Assembly: GCA_964590395.1 (NCBI GenBank)
Contig: CAZPVT010000032.1
Span: 8,159 to 72,158, forward strand
Source: JAOABP01 sp964590395
Lineage (GTDB): Bacteria > Hydrothermota > Tepidihabitantia > Tepidihabitantales > Tepidihabitantaceae
Direction of reading: 5' to 3'
Length of the DNA stretch: 64,000 nucleotides
The position numbers and the translations under genes were made by a program. The notes beneath the pieces were generated by a model. It saw nothing but the letters and a program-made list of their open reading frames with translations. It was not told the DNA's origin and made no database searches. Position 1 is the stretch's first letter. Each line of letters opens with the position of its first letter. Below, piece by piece: positions 25,457 through 34,851 of the stretch.

Positions 25457-27697
25457 ATGCTTTTATTGCTACTACTGTTAACCCAGAATCCTTCCAGTAC
25501 CACTGCTGCTGATACCACTCCGGCTGATATCGTCTATTACGGTGCCAAACAGGCGCTATTTCTCGCCCGTGAAGAACGGGTAATTCTTCTGGATTCCGCC
25601 TGGGTAAGATACCGCGATATGTCGGTTTGCGCCGACTCGATAAGCTATGATATCCGCCGGCATACCCTCAGTGCCTACACGCGTGTTCCTCCCGAATCAG
25701 GTTATGGGGTCATTTTTAAAACCACCAGCGAAGCGGTGGACGGCACTGAACTTCACTACAATGTTGATACCCGCAGAGGCATGATGCGTAACGCTCGCTC
25801 CCGAGTGGAAAACGGTTTTATCTACGCCAATGAGGTCTGGCTCGTAAAGGAAAAGGTACTCCACGCCCGACAAGCCAACTACACCACCTGCGATCTGCCC
25901 CATCCCCACTATACCTTCTTTGGGCCACGGGTCAAACTGTATATGGACGACATCGCCATCACCCAACCGGTTATCCTTCGTATCGGAAAATTTCCTGTGC
26001 TTGCCGCACCATTCTGGCTGGTGCCCGTGGCTTCAAAACGTAAATCCGGGCTGATGCCCTTCAAGGTCGGCAACGCCAAAGACCAAGGCTATTATGCCAA
26101 AGGCATCTCTTATTACTGGGTAATTAATGACTACGCTGATGCCACATTTATTGCCGACATTATGACCCGTAAAGGATTACAATTTCGTACCGAAGCGGTG
26201 TATATCGTTGAACCCTACTCCCGTGGTTCACTCCAGGGTGCGTTTATCCGTGAATTCTGGAATCCACAGAACCCCAATTCACGGCGCTACAGTTTCAATT
26301 TCAGCAACACCAGCAGACTGACACCCAAAACCGATCTCACCATTCAGACCGAACTCATTTCTGACACTGCCTATGCTCCGGACTATGCGGAAGACCAGCT
26401 TGACTGGCTTAAACAGGAAGTTTACTCCTATGCCGCACTAACCCACAGATTCCCGAATTTCGGTCGGATAAACCTCCGCACTGAACGCCACACCTACTAT
26501 ATGCGGCATTACGATTATCTGCTGCTTCCCCATGCCACTATCAGTTTCGGCACCCGGCCACTCCTGCCTGGTTGGAACATCAACCCCACCCTTAGTTTTT
26601 CACGCCGCCAGGAAAAAGCGGATTCCATGGGTATTGATACCCTCACCAGCATTCGGCTTGTACCGACCGGCATCTTTACCATCACCAGTCCCGAATTACC
26701 CGTCGGTATTCTGGACATTTTTAACCAGTTCAGTTTTTTTGAACAGCACCGAATCTATCATCACCAAATTCAACCACGCCAGCGCTTATTTACCAATCAA
26801 TTCACGCTCAACACCACTCAGAAAATAATGGGTACATTCAACACCTCAGAAGGTATCACCATCTCCCATATGGACCTGCTAACCGACACTACCCCACCAG
26901 CACCCCGCTACTCACTTTATTTCAACACCAGTTTTTCGCTCTTCCGTGTCTTCTCGGTCACTGCCCTGCAACTCACCGGTCTACTTCATACCGTTACACC
27001 AAATATCCAATTCAATTATTCACCAAAGGTTACGCCGGGCGGACTATCCGGAAAAATAAACCTGACTGACCCGGAGGCAGCACAAATCCAACTAAACATT
27101 AACAACGGCTTTCAGGTTAAAACTGTAACGCAACAGAAGTTTGACTTAGGTATGGTTAACTTTCGTACCGGTTACGACCTGGTCACCCAGAAATTAGCAC
27201 CGCTCTCGGCAACCCTCACTATCCACCCCCTAATATTTCTGCCGTTTATCGACACCAATAATATCACCAACCGATTTGACCTTTATCTTGATGGTAACCT
27301 CTCGTTCCTGCCAGAATCGCTCCGCTTTGGTAACGACTACGCCATACTCACCACCTTTGCTTGGAACTACACCCGCACCGACACCACAAACCAGTACAAA
27401 AAAGGTTGGGAACTCCGGATCAATCACTCCCTTGGAAACCAGCTAAATATGCTCACCGGATCCATTCTCTTTCACTACCAAGGCTGGCAAATAGGACTCA
27501 ACTCCCTCGGTTACAACTTTATCCGGAAACAACTCACTGACTACTCAATTAACCTCTGGCGCGACCTCCACTGCTGGGAAGCAATCGGCACCCTGTCCGG
27601 CTTGGGGAAACAATGGCGCTATGACTTTGAGATCAGGATCAAAAAACTGCCTGACGTCCGATTCGGTAAAAGCACATTCCGCGCATTTCTACCGTGA
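25457..27697 (+). CDS. lptD: LPS-assembly protein LptD
   Basis: Outer-membrane barrel that inserts lipopolysaccharide into the outer leaflet. After a signal peptide (LLLLLLLTQ) the N-terminal OstA-type jellyroll appears as VYYGAKQALFLAREERVILLDSAWVRYRDMSVCADSISYD. The conserved junction ARQANYTTCDLPHPHYTFFG and VPVASKRKSGLMPF mark the start of the LptD barrel, which occupies the remaining 500 residues. Length (746) is normal. It is the main evidence in the window, with lpxB, for LPS. It has its own leaderless promoter and ends in a GTGA overlap with maf. Confidence 0.92.
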   Translation: MLLLLLLLTQNPSSTTAADTTPADIVYYGAKQALFLAREERVILLDSAWVRYRDMSVCADSISYDIRRHTLSAYTRVPPESGYGVIFKTTSEAVDGTELHYNVDTRRGMMRNARSRVENGFIYANEVWLVKEKVLHARQANYTTCDLPHPHYTFFGPRVKLYMDDIAITQPVILRIGKFPVLAAPFWLVPVASKRKSGLMPFKVGNAKDQGYYAKGISYYWVINDYADATFIADIMTRKGLQFRTEAVYIVEPYSRGSLQGAFIREFWNPQNPNSRRYSFNFSNTSRLTPKTDLTIQTELISDTAYAPDYAEDQLDWLKQEVYSYAALTHRFPNFGRINLRTERHTYYMRHYDYLLLPHATISFGTRPLLPGWNINPTLSFSRRQEKADSMGIDTLTSIRLVPTGIFTITSPELPVGILDIFNQFSFFEQHRIYHHQIQPRQRLFTNQFTLNTTQKIMGTFNTSEGITISHMDLLTDTTPPAPRYSLYFNTSFSLFRVFSVTALQLTGLLHTVTPNIQFNYSPKVTPGGLSGKINLTDPEAAQIQLNINNGFQVKTVTQQKFDLGMVNFRTGYDLVTQKLAPLSATLTIHPLIFLPFIDTNNITNRFDLYLDGNLSFLPESLRFGNDYAILTTFAWNYTRTDTTNQYKKGWELRINHSLGNQLNMLTGSILFHYQGWQIGLNSLGYNFIRKQLTDYSINLWRDLHCWEAIGTLSGLGKQWRYDFEIRIKKLPDVRFGKSTFRAFLP

Positions 27698-28278
27698 GAC
27701 TTTATCTGGCTTCCACCTCACCCCGGCGCATAAAAATCCTCAAATCTCTTAAACTGAAATTTTCCATTATCAAGCCATCATTCATTGAGCCGGCAGTGAA
27801 AAACAATGCCCGCCCTAAACGACTTGCCCTCACCCTCGCCCTGCTTAAGGCACTCTCTGCCAGCCGTCAGGTCAAAAATGGTGTCGTTATCGGTATGGAC
27901 ACAATTGTTATGATCAATAACAACATTCTGGGCAAACCCGAAAATTCCACTGCTGCCCAGCGGATGATTAAACTACTTTCTAATAAAACACATCAAGTTA
28001 TAACAGGAGTTGCGATTATTCGTTTACCAGAGTATAAAATTTTTGCCGATGTGGAAAAGACGCTGGTAACATTTCGGAGACTAACTAATCAGGAAATTGA
28101 TGAGTATATAAAGACCAGAGAGCCTTATGACAAGGCTGGCGCTTATGCCATCCAAGGAACCGCGGGAATGTTTATCAAAAAAATTTCGGGCTGTTATCTC
28201 AACGTTATCGGACTACCGGTCAGTCTGTTCCTCAAACTGTTAAAAAAGGCGGGCTGGCACCCGGTAATATCAGGGTGA
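27694..28278 (+). CDS. maf: Maf-family nucleoside triphosphate pyrophosphatase
   Basis: House-cleaning pyrophosphatase for non-canonical or pyrimidine NTPs. The 194-residue protein has the Maf N-terminal loop LYLASTSPRRIKIL (S-x-R-R), GVVIGMDTIVMINN (GxDTxV), GKPENSTAAQRMIKLLSNKTHQVITGVAI and the YDKAGAYAIQG motif near 148. GTG start overlaps the lptD TGA. Its 3' end overlaps the convergent lipoprotein gene by nine bases, so no terminator can lie between them. Confidence 0.93.
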   Translation: MRLYLASTSPRRIKILKSLKLKFSIIKPSFIEPAVKNNARPKRLALTLALLKALSASRQVKNGVVIGMDTIVMINNNILGKPENSTAAQRMIKLLSNKTHQVITGVAIIRLPEYKIFADVEKTLVTFRRLTNQEIDEYIKTREPYDKAGAYAIQGTAGMFIKKISGCYLNVIGLPVSLFLKLLKKAGWHPVISG

Positions 28279-28926
28279 TTCCAACTCAATATTAACCTGA
28301 TACCCACAATCCCTGCTGCTTAGGGTATTATCTAGAATTAGATAATAGAAATCACTTTCCGAGATAGTGTCATAAAATGGTCGAACATCGTTTGCCCGGC
28401 GTCTAATCCGGAACTCATAACTCTCGTTATTACACCACCGGACAAAATTCTCCATGTTAAGGAAAATTAGATACATACTCCCGGTATCAGCACTGGCGCG
28501 GCCATAAAGACGGTAATTTACTCGGCAGGAATCAGCGAAAAATAACCACTCTCCCGCCTTAACCATTCCCTCCCATCTGATAAAAACAACCTTCCTGGAG
28601 GTGATACTCACTTCCAGAGAATCAACCGTCTCCCTGCCCTTCCCATCTGTTACTTTAACCCGAATTAACGCCGCACCCGATGACTCTGGTGCATACCACA
28701 CGACCCGAGGCAGGTCATTACGCGCCCATCGCCCTCGCGAACCCCACCACTCAAACCGTAAAGGACCTATTGCTGGAACACCAACCTGACATTCAAAATA
28801 ACTGCTATCCAGGGCAACAACATTTGTTTGACCCACGATTTTGGTGATCACCGGCGGTCCGATCTCAATCCGGCAACCAACCAGAGAAGTAACGGCAATT
28901 AAAGACAAAAACTGTACAATGCGCAC
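28270..28926 (-). CDS. Lipoprotein with PKD/Ig-like domain
   Basis: The GTG at 28926 is chosen because a promoter -10 box ends 7 bases before it and because it produces a clean lipoprotein signal MRIVQFLSLIAVTSLVGC with lipobox LVGC at residue 18. The longer open frame to 28995 would read through the promoter. The mature protein (about 200 residues) contains one PKD/Ig-like domain (YFECQVGVPAIGPLRFEWWG...VKVTDGKGRETVDSLEVSI) and a C-terminal domain of unknown fold rich in Tyr and Arg. Probably anchored in the outer or inner membrane. Function unknown. Confidence 0.75.
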   Translation of the reverse strand: MRIVQFLSLIAVTSLVGCRIEIGPPVITKIVGQTNVVALDSSYFECQVGVPAIGPLRFEWWGSRGRWARNDLPRVVWYAPESSGAALIRVKVTDGKGRETVDSLEVSITSRKVVFIRWEGMVKAGEWLFFADSCRVNYRLYGRASADTGSMYLIFLNMENFVRWCNNESYEFRIRRRANDVRPFYDTISESDFYYLILDNTLSSRDCGYQVNIELESP

Positions 28927-28933
28927 CAACTCA

Positions 28934-28961
28934 ATTATCCGATATCTGTTAGCTGTGTCAA
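28934..28961 (-). promoter_or_regulatory. Leaderless promoter of the PKD lipoprotein gene
   Basis: Minus strand perfect TTGACA (28956-28961), 16 bp, GATAAT (28934-28939), 7 bases to the GTG at 28926. No Shine-Dalgarno. Confidence 0.75.
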
Positions 28962-29021
28962 ACAAGCACAGCGGTGATCCCAGAATAAACCGCAATTAGC
29001 AAAAGGCTTTAAAATCTGTTA

Positions 29022-29049
29022 TTGACTGGTGGTGAATTCAAGGTATAAC
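29022..29049 (+). promoter_or_regulatory. Promoter of the GT-C-like transferase gene
   Basis: TTGACT (29022-29027), 16 bp, TATAAC (29044-29049). The leader of about 20 bases carries AGGTGAG 6 bases before the GTG start, so this gene is a leadered counter-example to the leaderless class. Confidence 0.7.
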
Positions 29050-29075
29050 TTAACTCTAAATCAGGTGAGACCTTT

Positions 29076-30581
29076 GTGAGTAGAACGCAGCCGAAAAAAG
29101 CAAAATCCCTTAGCGCACAAAAGAAGGAAGTTAAACCGACCGGTATCAAGCAACTTAAGGGCAATGTCTTTCTTCTATGGTTAATATTAACTTTTATCAT
29201 CTCCCGGCTCCTCTATCGCAACGCTGGTATCCAGTTTGACCACAATCCTTTAGACTGGTTCTGGCAGTATATTGACCCCTATCTATTACGTACCGACTTC
29301 GCTCGCAGTATCTTTTATCTTCACGCTCAACCACCGCTAATGAATATTTTCTTAGGCACAGTCATCAACATCTTTTCGGACCACCAATTTACCGTATTCT
29401 GGTTATGCTATTTAATCCTTGGTATCACACTTACGATCACGCTTTATCTGCTACTAAAAAGTATCGGCATTGCACCGCTGATCGCTACTGGTCTGGTCGC
29501 CATCTTCATCGTTAGTCCTGCCTGTATCCTGTACGAAAACTGGCTATTTTACACCTATCCAATTTGTGTAACACTGGTAGTTTCTGCTCTTATGTGGGTA
29601 AAATTCACCCAGCGCCCCCGATTCATTTATGCCCTCCTGTTCTTTACCGGCCTCGGATTAACTGCCCTACTATGGAGTTTGTTTCACCTGATCTGGATCC
29701 TCGGTTGTGCCATCGTACTGCTTTTTTTACACCCCGGACAACGAAAACACATCATCTTGAGTTTAATAATCACCCTTGCTCTGGTCGGCGGCTGGTATAC
29801 AAAAAACCTGCTCCTTTACCGTCAATTTACTGCCAGCACCTGGTGGGGAATGAACTTCTCCAAGATGACTAACAGTATGCTCTCGTTTAAAGAACGGCAA
29901 GCAATTTACCATCAGGCCATCATATCGGAAATTTCGCTTATTCCACCATTTAGTGAACTAACGAAATACCAGCCATATATCGGACCGGACTCCCTGACCG
30001 ACATTCCCATTCTTGACCTGCAGAAAAAAATGAGCGGTGCCCCGAACTTTAACCACCTCGCCTATATCAAAATTGCCCGTTCCTATGGCAAAGATGCGTT
30101 CAAAATTCTATTCACGAAACCTACTGCTTACCTCCGGGGACTAACTGAAGCCATCGGTATCTTCTTCGTTCCCGCTGACTACTATTACTTTCTCAAGCCA
30201 AATCGGGAAAAAATTCAGACTTTCGCCCGCATCTTCAATCTCATTTTTCTCGGCAATTTTAACACCCGCATTAACTCCCGATTGCGCACCAACAACCCGC
30301 TCCGTTACTACCTTCAATCCTTCACCAATACCGGTTTATGGCTGATTGCCGCCTATCTCCTGACGTTAGTACTGGGCTATCGACTCAAACGGCAAAACCC
30401 CGGGTTGTATCGGGCATTACTATTCTGTTGGCTGACAATTAGCTACGCCTTTCTGGTAGGAAATTTCACCGAGGTGGGCGAAAATAACCGCTTCCGCTTC
30501 GCTCTTGACCCACTTGTTATCCCCTTTATCGCCATCACCATCCAAAATATCTTACCTCGTTATTTCCCTAGGACCAGATGA
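29076..30581 (+). CDS. GT-C-fold membrane glycosyltransferase-like protein
   Basis: Polytopic 501-residue protein with a basic cytoplasmic N-terminus (about 1-27) and roughly ten to twelve membrane helices. The first periplasmic loop, DPYLLRTDFARSIFYLHAQPPLMNIFLG, matches the acidic loop plus QPPL motif of PMT/ArnT-type GT-C enzymes that use polyprenyl-phosphate sugars. A large periplasmic loop follows helix 7 or 8. Likely modifies an envelope glycan, lipid or protein; donor and acceptor cannot be predicted. GTG start with AGGTGAG upstream. The 3' end overlaps the convergent amidotransferase gene by 22 bases. Confidence 0.7.
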   Translation: MSRTQPKKAKSLSAQKKEVKPTGIKQLKGNVFLLWLILTFIISRLLYRNAGIQFDHNPLDWFWQYIDPYLLRTDFARSIFYLHAQPPLMNIFLGTVINIFSDHQFTVFWLCYLILGITLTITLYLLLKSIGIAPLIATGLVAIFIVSPACILYENWLFYTYPICVTLVVSALMWVKFTQRPRFIYALLFFTGLGLTALLWSLFHLIWILGCAIVLLFLHPGQRKHIILSLIITLALVGGWYTKNLLLYRQFTASTWWGMNFSKMTNSMLSFKERQAIYHQAIISEISLIPPFSELTKYQPYIGPDSLTDIPILDLQKKMSGAPNFNHLAYIKIARSYGKDAFKILFTKPTAYLRGLTEAIGIFFVPADYYYFLKPNREKIQTFARIFNLIFLGNFNTRINSRLRTNNPLRYYLQSFTNTGLWLIAAYLLTLVLGYRLKRQNPGLYRALLFCWLTISYAFLVGNFTEVGENNRFRFALDPLVIPFIAITIQNILPRYFPRTR

Positions 30582-31144
30582 TAAAAGTTGGCGAATAACT
30601 TCTCTCCGTTTTCTTTAGAACGTTCTGGGTGAAACTGGACCCCGTAAATTGGAAGTTGCGGATGTCTGATTGCCTCAACCGGGCAGGAATCGGACTCTGC
30701 GCCGATCTGCCAGTTAATCTTTAAAATTGACTCCGGTGTAACATACTCCTGATGGCTCTCCCGCATTACCACGGCCGAATCAAAACCCGCAAAAATCTCC
30801 AACCTTTTGTTTATCCGGATTTTCTCCTCCCGCTCAATCAACTCCCCCTTTTTTACCACCGCACCGAAGGAACGGGCAAGCAACTGGTGTCCAAAACATA
30901 TCCCAAGTGTCGGTATATTTAATTGACGAATAAACTCCTGCAGTTGCCGGTCCGGTTCGGTTTCGGAAATCATCCATTGTGACCCGGATAAAACCACCGC
31001 ATCAATCCCTGACAGATCAAAGTCGCTTTTAAGTTCGCACAACTTCACCTCCACAATGTCCGAATGACTCTTGATCATCTGTCGGTAATAAATCATTTTT
31101 GATTCACTGTCCTGTAAATAACAGTCCACCAGCACTGTCCTCAT
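30560..31144 (-). CDS. Class I glutamine amidotransferase-like protein
   Basis: 194-residue GMP-synthase-like amidotransferase domain. The nucleophile elbow is LGICFGHQLLA, and the His-Glu pair is YGVQFHPERS, so the catalytic triad is intact; SHQEYVTP is also typical. The oxyanion strand reads AVVLSGSQW. No synthetase domain is fused. It overlaps folE2 by ATGA and forms an operon with tdh and folE2, so it may deliver ammonia in a folate or pterin-related reaction or act as a gamma-glutamyl hydrolase; neither is demonstrated by the sequence. Confidence 0.82.
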   Translation of the reverse strand: MRTVLVDCYLQDSESKMIYYRQMIKSHSDIVEVKLCELKSDFDLSGIDAVVLSGSQWMISETEPDRQLQEFIRQLNIPTLGICFGHQLLARSFGAVVKKGELIEREEKIRINKRLEIFAGFDSAVVMRESHQEYVTPESILKINWQIGAESDSCPVEAIRHPQLPIYGVQFHPERSKENGEKLFANFYHLVLGK

Positions 31145-31911
31145 CTCTCCAGCCGGTTGATATAGGCATAAGCCTCATGATGGTGAATGGACTCAAAACT
31201 CTCCACCTCCACCTCATAACCGATAATCTGGGACTGACACTCAAGTCGCTGTGCGACCTTGCGCACTACATCCTCAACAAAAGCCGGATTATCAAAAGCC
31301 TGAGCGGTCAGATGTTTTTCATCCTCCCGTTCTAATAGTGAATAAACCTCACTGGAACCACACTCCTCCAGTATGTTGATCAGATCCTCAAGCCAGAAAA
31401 ACCCCTTAAACTCTACCACCGCCCGAATCTCAGCACGCTGATTGTGTCCGCCCTTACCACTCAATTCCTTAGAACATGGGCAAAGCGTGGTTACCGGTAC
31501 CGCTACGCCTAAACGTAAACGGAATCGCTCCTTCAAACTGGCGCTGATCCAGCAACGGTAATCCATCTGGGAACGCACGCCGGAAACCGGTGCAGCCTTC
31601 TCCACAAAGTAAGGAAACTCCATCTCCAGATGAGCCGAGTTTGCCCCTAATCTCTCCCGTATCTCCCGGAGAATTTCGCCGATTTTGTGGACGTCAATCT
31701 CCCGGTGATAACGATTCAGAATCTCCACAAACCGCCCCATAAATGTGCCGCGTTGTTCCTTTGGTAAATCAACAAACATACTGATGGTAGCGATGGTGTG
31801 TTGATGTTTATGTGCTTTATCCAGAAGGACGATCGGATAGCGCAGACCTTTTACCCCGACCTTATCAATGGGTAATGCGGATTCAACCGGCTCTCTTCGG
31901 ATATCGCTCAT
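31141..31911 (-). CDS. folE2: GTP cyclohydrolase FolE2 (type IB)
   Basis: Converts GTP to 7,8-dihydroneopterin triphosphate for folate or queuosine-type pathways. The 256-residue protein has the FolE2 features VGVKGLRYPIVLLDK at the N-terminus, AAPVSGVRSQMDYRC and the metal/catalytic cysteine region TTLCPCSKELS. Family members work with metals other than zinc, and this is the only GTP cyclohydrolase in the window. It starts 12 bases after tdh and overlaps the amidotransferase gene. Confidence 0.93.
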   Translation of the reverse strand: MSDIRREPVESALPIDKVGVKGLRYPIVLLDKAHKHQHTIATISMFVDLPKEQRGTFMGRFVEILNRYHREIDVHKIGEILREIRERLGANSAHLEMEFPYFVEKAAPVSGVRSQMDYRCWISASLKERFRLRLGVAVPVTTLCPCSKELSGKGGHNQRAEIRAVVEFKGFFWLEDLINILEECGSSEVYSLLEREDEKHLTAQAFDNPAFVEDVVRKVAQRLECQSQIIGYEVEVESFESIHHHEAYAYINRLER

Positions 31912-31923
31912 TCAAAGTTTATC

Positions 31924-32925
31924 TTATGCCCCTTCGGATGGCCAACCTAACTTATCCTCCTTTGCCCGCTTTCCCAACACCTCAAGCATATCTTTTACCA
32001 TTGCCGGCATATCATAGTCGGGCTGCCAGCCCCACTCGGCCCTTGCCGCGGAGTCGTCAATGGACTCGGGCCAGGAGTCAGCAATTGCCTGGCGAAAATC
32101 CGGCTCATAAGTAATCTCAAAATCGGGTATGTACTTTTTAATCTCCTGTGCCAGTTCCCCGGCGGTAAAACTCATTGCGGTAACATTAAAATCACAATGG
32201 TGCTTCAGATTCTCAATCGGTGCCTCAGCGAGCATAATCGTTGCCTTGATACAGTCGGGCATATACATCATTGGCAGACGGGTGTCTGCCCGCAGAAAAC
32301 AGTTATACCGTTTAAACTTAATCGCGGCGTAAAATATCTCTACCGCATAATCGGTCGTGCCACCACCGGGTAAGGTAACATTGGAGATGATTCCTGGGTA
32401 ACGCAATCCCCGAACATCAAGCCCGAAACGCCGAAAATAGTAATCTCCCAAAAGCTCACCGGCAACTTTAGTTATCCCGTACATTGTTCGGGGCTTAAGC
32501 ACGGTTTCATTGGGCGTATTATGGCTGGGGGTTTCTGGTCCGAAAACCGCAATTGAACTCGGCACGACAACTCGTGCCATCTCATATTCCCGGGCAACCT
32601 CCAAAACATTATAAAGTCCATTGATATTAACATCCCACGCCAACTGCGGATTCTTCTCTCCTGCCGCGGACAGAATCGCCGCCAAGTGAAAAATAGTGTC
32701 GATATCGTGTTTCTTCACCACCTCAACAATTGTTTCCCTGCGGGCAACGTCAATGAAATAAAATGGACCGGATTCTAACAACTCTTTACCGGGTTGCGTC
32801 TTTCTACCGGTGGCGATAACATTATCCGCACCATAGCGCTGGCGCAGTGCCAAGGTCAACTCTGATCCAATTTGACCTACCGCTCCAGTAACGAGAATCT
32901 TCTTTATCGGTCTTGTTTTGTTCAT
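31924..32925 (-). CDS. Short-chain-type L-threonine 3-dehydrogenase
   Basis: NAD-dependent SDR of the epimerase/dehydratase superfamily, 333 residues. TGAVGQIGSELT is the dinucleotide loop; the active-site SYK-type triad is Ser in VPSSIAVFG and YGITK. The combination GGGTTDYAVEIFYAA and DTRLPMMYMPDC is characteristic of the short-chain threonine dehydrogenase family, which yields 2-amino-3-ketobutyrate for glycine formation. A UDP-sugar epimerase is less likely because of these motifs. No kbl gene is adjacent. ATG at 32925 follows GAAAGGG and a promoter with a leader of about 34 bases. Confidence 0.85.
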   Translation of the reverse strand: MNKTRPIKKILVTGAVGQIGSELTLALRQRYGADNVIATGRKTQPGKELLESGPFYFIDVARRETIVEVVKKHDIDTIFHLAAILSAAGEKNPQLAWDVNINGLYNVLEVAREYEMARVVVPSSIAVFGPETPSHNTPNETVLKPRTMYGITKVAGELLGDYYFRRFGLDVRGLRYPGIISNVTLPGGGTTDYAVEIFYAAIKFKRYNCFLRADTRLPMMYMPDCIKATIMLAEAPIENLKHHCDFNVTAMSFTAGELAQEIKKYIPDFEITYEPDFRQAIADSWPESIDDSAARAEWGWQPDYDMPAMVKDMLEVLGKRAKEDKLGWPSEGA

Positions 32926-32959
32926 AAATTAACCCTTTCTGTTGGTTGCTGGTCGGTAA

Positions 32960-32987
32960 ATATTAATCCTCTCATCTCCAAAGTCAA
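32960..32987 (-). promoter_or_regulatory. Promoter of the tdh-folE2-GATase operon
   Basis: Minus strand TTGACT (32982-32987), 16 bp, TAATAT (32960-32965), leader with GAAAGGG before the ATG of the dehydrogenase gene. Confidence 0.6.
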
Positions 32988-33023
32988 TCTAAAATCCGCT
33001 CTGAGATTAAAACAGACTTTTAA

Positions 33024-33734
33024 TTAAATCAAACTCCGACTACGAAAACTGTAATACCGCTGTCCGCCAATTATGATGTGATCAAGCACCTTTATTCCCA
33101 ATACCTTTCCTGCCTCCACCAATCTCTTAGTTAAACTGATGTCCTCATCCGAAGGGGTCGGATCACCGGAAGGGTGATTGTGAACCAAGATAATTGCCGG
33201 CGCATGGTCGTGAACTGCAGCATCAAAAACCTCGCGAGGATGGGCAAGTGTGGTATCAATGGTTCCAACCGAAACCTGCTCGGTACGGATATGTCGGTTA
33301 CGGGTATCAAGCAGAATGGTAAAGAAACACTCCTTCTTCCGCTCCGTCAGTTTTGGGGCGACCAATCGGTATACCGCCTCCGGCGAGTTAATCTCCTCCT
33401 TCTCTGTCGGGACAAGACTTTCCTGAAAACGACGGGCAAGTTCAAACGCCGCCTTTATCTGACAGGCTTTGGCAGTACCGATACCCGGAATCCGCTTCAG
33501 CCCCTCAACACTGGCATCACCGATCACAGCTATCGAACCGAACTGAACTAAAAGTTGATGGGCTATTTCTCGTACCGGCACACCCGCGGTCCCCCGGCTG
33601 ATCAACACCGCTAACAACTCCTCCCCGGAGAGTTTATCTGCCCCATACCTGAGTAACCTCTCCCGGGGTCTTTCCTGAACTGGGGTATCGCGCATCGTAT
33701 AACGTTTCGGTACCAGCTGATCTCTCATCTTCAT
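33024..33734 (-). CDS. radC: RadC-family JAMM protein
   Basis: DUF2466/RadC protein of 236 residues from the ATG at 33734. N-terminal helix-hairpin-helix segment (LSGEELLAVLISRGTAG ... LKRIPGIGTAKACQIKAAFEL) and C-terminal JAMM metalloprotease-like domain with HNHPSGDPTPSDED. The H-x-H...D metal ligands are present. The start at 33734 gives an ATGA overlap with the upstream DUF6125 gene; the open frame seven codons longer lacks a better ribosome site. RadC's repair role is disputed and the molecular function of the family is not firmly known. Confidence 0.92.
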   Translation of the reverse strand: MKMRDQLVPKRYTMRDTPVQERPRERLLRYGADKLSGEELLAVLISRGTAGVPVREIAHQLLVQFGSIAVIGDASVEGLKRIPGIGTAKACQIKAAFELARRFQESLVPTEKEEINSPEAVYRLVAPKLTERKKECFFTILLDTRNRHIRTEQVSVGTIDTTLAHPREVFDAAVHDHAPAIILVHNHPSGDPTPSDEDISLTKRLVEAGKVLGIKVLDHIIIGGQRYYSFRSRSLI

Positions 33735-34261
33735 ATCACGAACTCCCAAGCACACCAGGCATCATCCGGATGTTTGTCCGGCGGGCAGAAAAGACAGCCC
33801 GTCTTTATACGTTCATCAATCGTCTTTGCAAACCACTCATATTCCACCAATCCCACGCTCTTACACGGAAAATCAGGCAAACCTTTGCGTTTGCGCGCGG
33901 ACTGAACCCGACAGTCTAACATCCTAAATATCACACGATTTTCACCTTCCTGAATTATCTCCTGCCAATTGATAAATGCGTAAAGCCGGAAACCCAGCGC
34001 CTTTATTAAAGCCGGCAAACCACCTCCCGGTGTTATGTTATGTCTTGCCATAATCCGTTTTGCCTCAATAACGGTAAATTGGCGCCACGCCTCCTCATCC
34101 AATCTGATTGCGGCATCAATCCCAAAATTTCTCTCCACTGCCTGAAACCATAGACCATCGTGTGCCAGCCAGTTTTTTGCTGCATCCTCCAGCATTTGCA
34201 CCAGTAACTCCCTGTTTGTCCCGACAAGCTGGGGATAACGTGCATCTAAACTATCTGCCAT
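33731..34261 (-). CDS. DUF6125-like Cys-containing cytosolic protein
   Basis: 176-residue protein resembling the DUF6125 family. Conserved-looking blocks are WLAHDGLWFQAVERNFGIDAA, TVIEAKRIMARHNI, the Cys-containing FRMLDCRVQSARKRKGLPDFPCKSVG and the C-terminal CLFCPPDKHPDDAWCAWEF. The five cysteines plus His suggest metal or Fe-S binding, or a redox or hydrolase site, but no function is assigned to this family. It overlaps both the PEBP lipoprotein gene upstream (11 bases) and radC downstream. Confidence 0.75.
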   Translation of the reverse strand: MADSLDARYPQLVGTNRELLVQMLEDAAKNWLAHDGLWFQAVERNFGIDAAIRLDEEAWRQFTVIEAKRIMARHNITPGGGLPALIKALGFRLYAFINWQEIIQEGENRVIFRMLDCRVQSARKRKGLPDFPCKSVGLVEYEWFAKTIDERIKTGCLFCPPDKHPDDAWCAWEFVI

Positions 34262-34835
34262 ATCTGCCCATCAGTTCTGCTGCTGCCAGAATATGACCAG
34301 CAATTGCCTCCTCTAACTCCTTGGTCGATAAACCCGCCGGCAGTCCGAAAACCGTATCCAAAGCGTAAAGTCGGAAAAAATACCGGTGTGGTTTACCCGG
34401 CGGTGGTCTCGGTCCGTTATAGCCAATCTGCCGGAATCCATTTATCCCCTGAGTACTACCATCAGGCAGTTTCGCCTCTTTTGCCACACCTTCCGCAAGC
34501 TGCCGAACTGCACCGGGTATATTGTAAATCACCCAATGAATAAATGTCCCGACCGGCGCATCAGGGTCCGAACAGACCAAGGCAAAACTCTTGGTTCTAT
34601 CCGGTACATTATCCCAATTTAACTCTGGCGAAACATCATCTCCATCACCGGTAAACCTCTTAGGAAGTGTCTGTCCTGGTGCAAACGTTGCACTGCGCAA
34701 CACCATCTTCCCCACTTCTGTCTGCGACGCATCCTTACCAAAGTTCCAGTTCTCCCGTGACAGAGGTTCGGTCTGCCGGCTTGCACACAAACAAAAACAA
34801 AAAACAACCCCAACAACTAAAACCAAATATTTCAT
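34251..34835 (-). CDS. YbhB/YbcL-type PEBP lipoprotein
   Basis: Phosphatidylethanolamine-binding-protein family. From ATG 34835 (preceded by AGGGGTGAT) the product has a lipoprotein-like signal MKYLVLVVGVVFCFCLCAS; the lipidated Cys is probably one of those at 14-18. The PEBP core is intact: CSDPDAPVGTFIHWVIYNIP, GINGFRQIGYNGPRPPPGKPHRYFF. Ligand-binding Asp, His and Pro residues are kept. Family members bind small anionic ligands; the role here is unknown. A 22-codon longer frame to 34901 would have its start inside the promoter -35 region. Confidence 0.85.
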   Translation of the reverse strand: MKYLVLVVGVVFCFCLCASRQTEPLSRENWNFGKDASQTEVGKMVLRSATFAPGQTLPKRFTGDGDDVSPELNWDNVPDRTKSFALVCSDPDAPVGTFIHWVIYNIPGAVRQLAEGVAKEAKLPDGSTQGINGFRQIGYNGPRPPPGKPHRYFFRLYALDTVFGLPAGLSTKELEEAIAGHILAAAELMGRYGR

Positions 34836-34851
34836 CTTATCACCCCTATCA

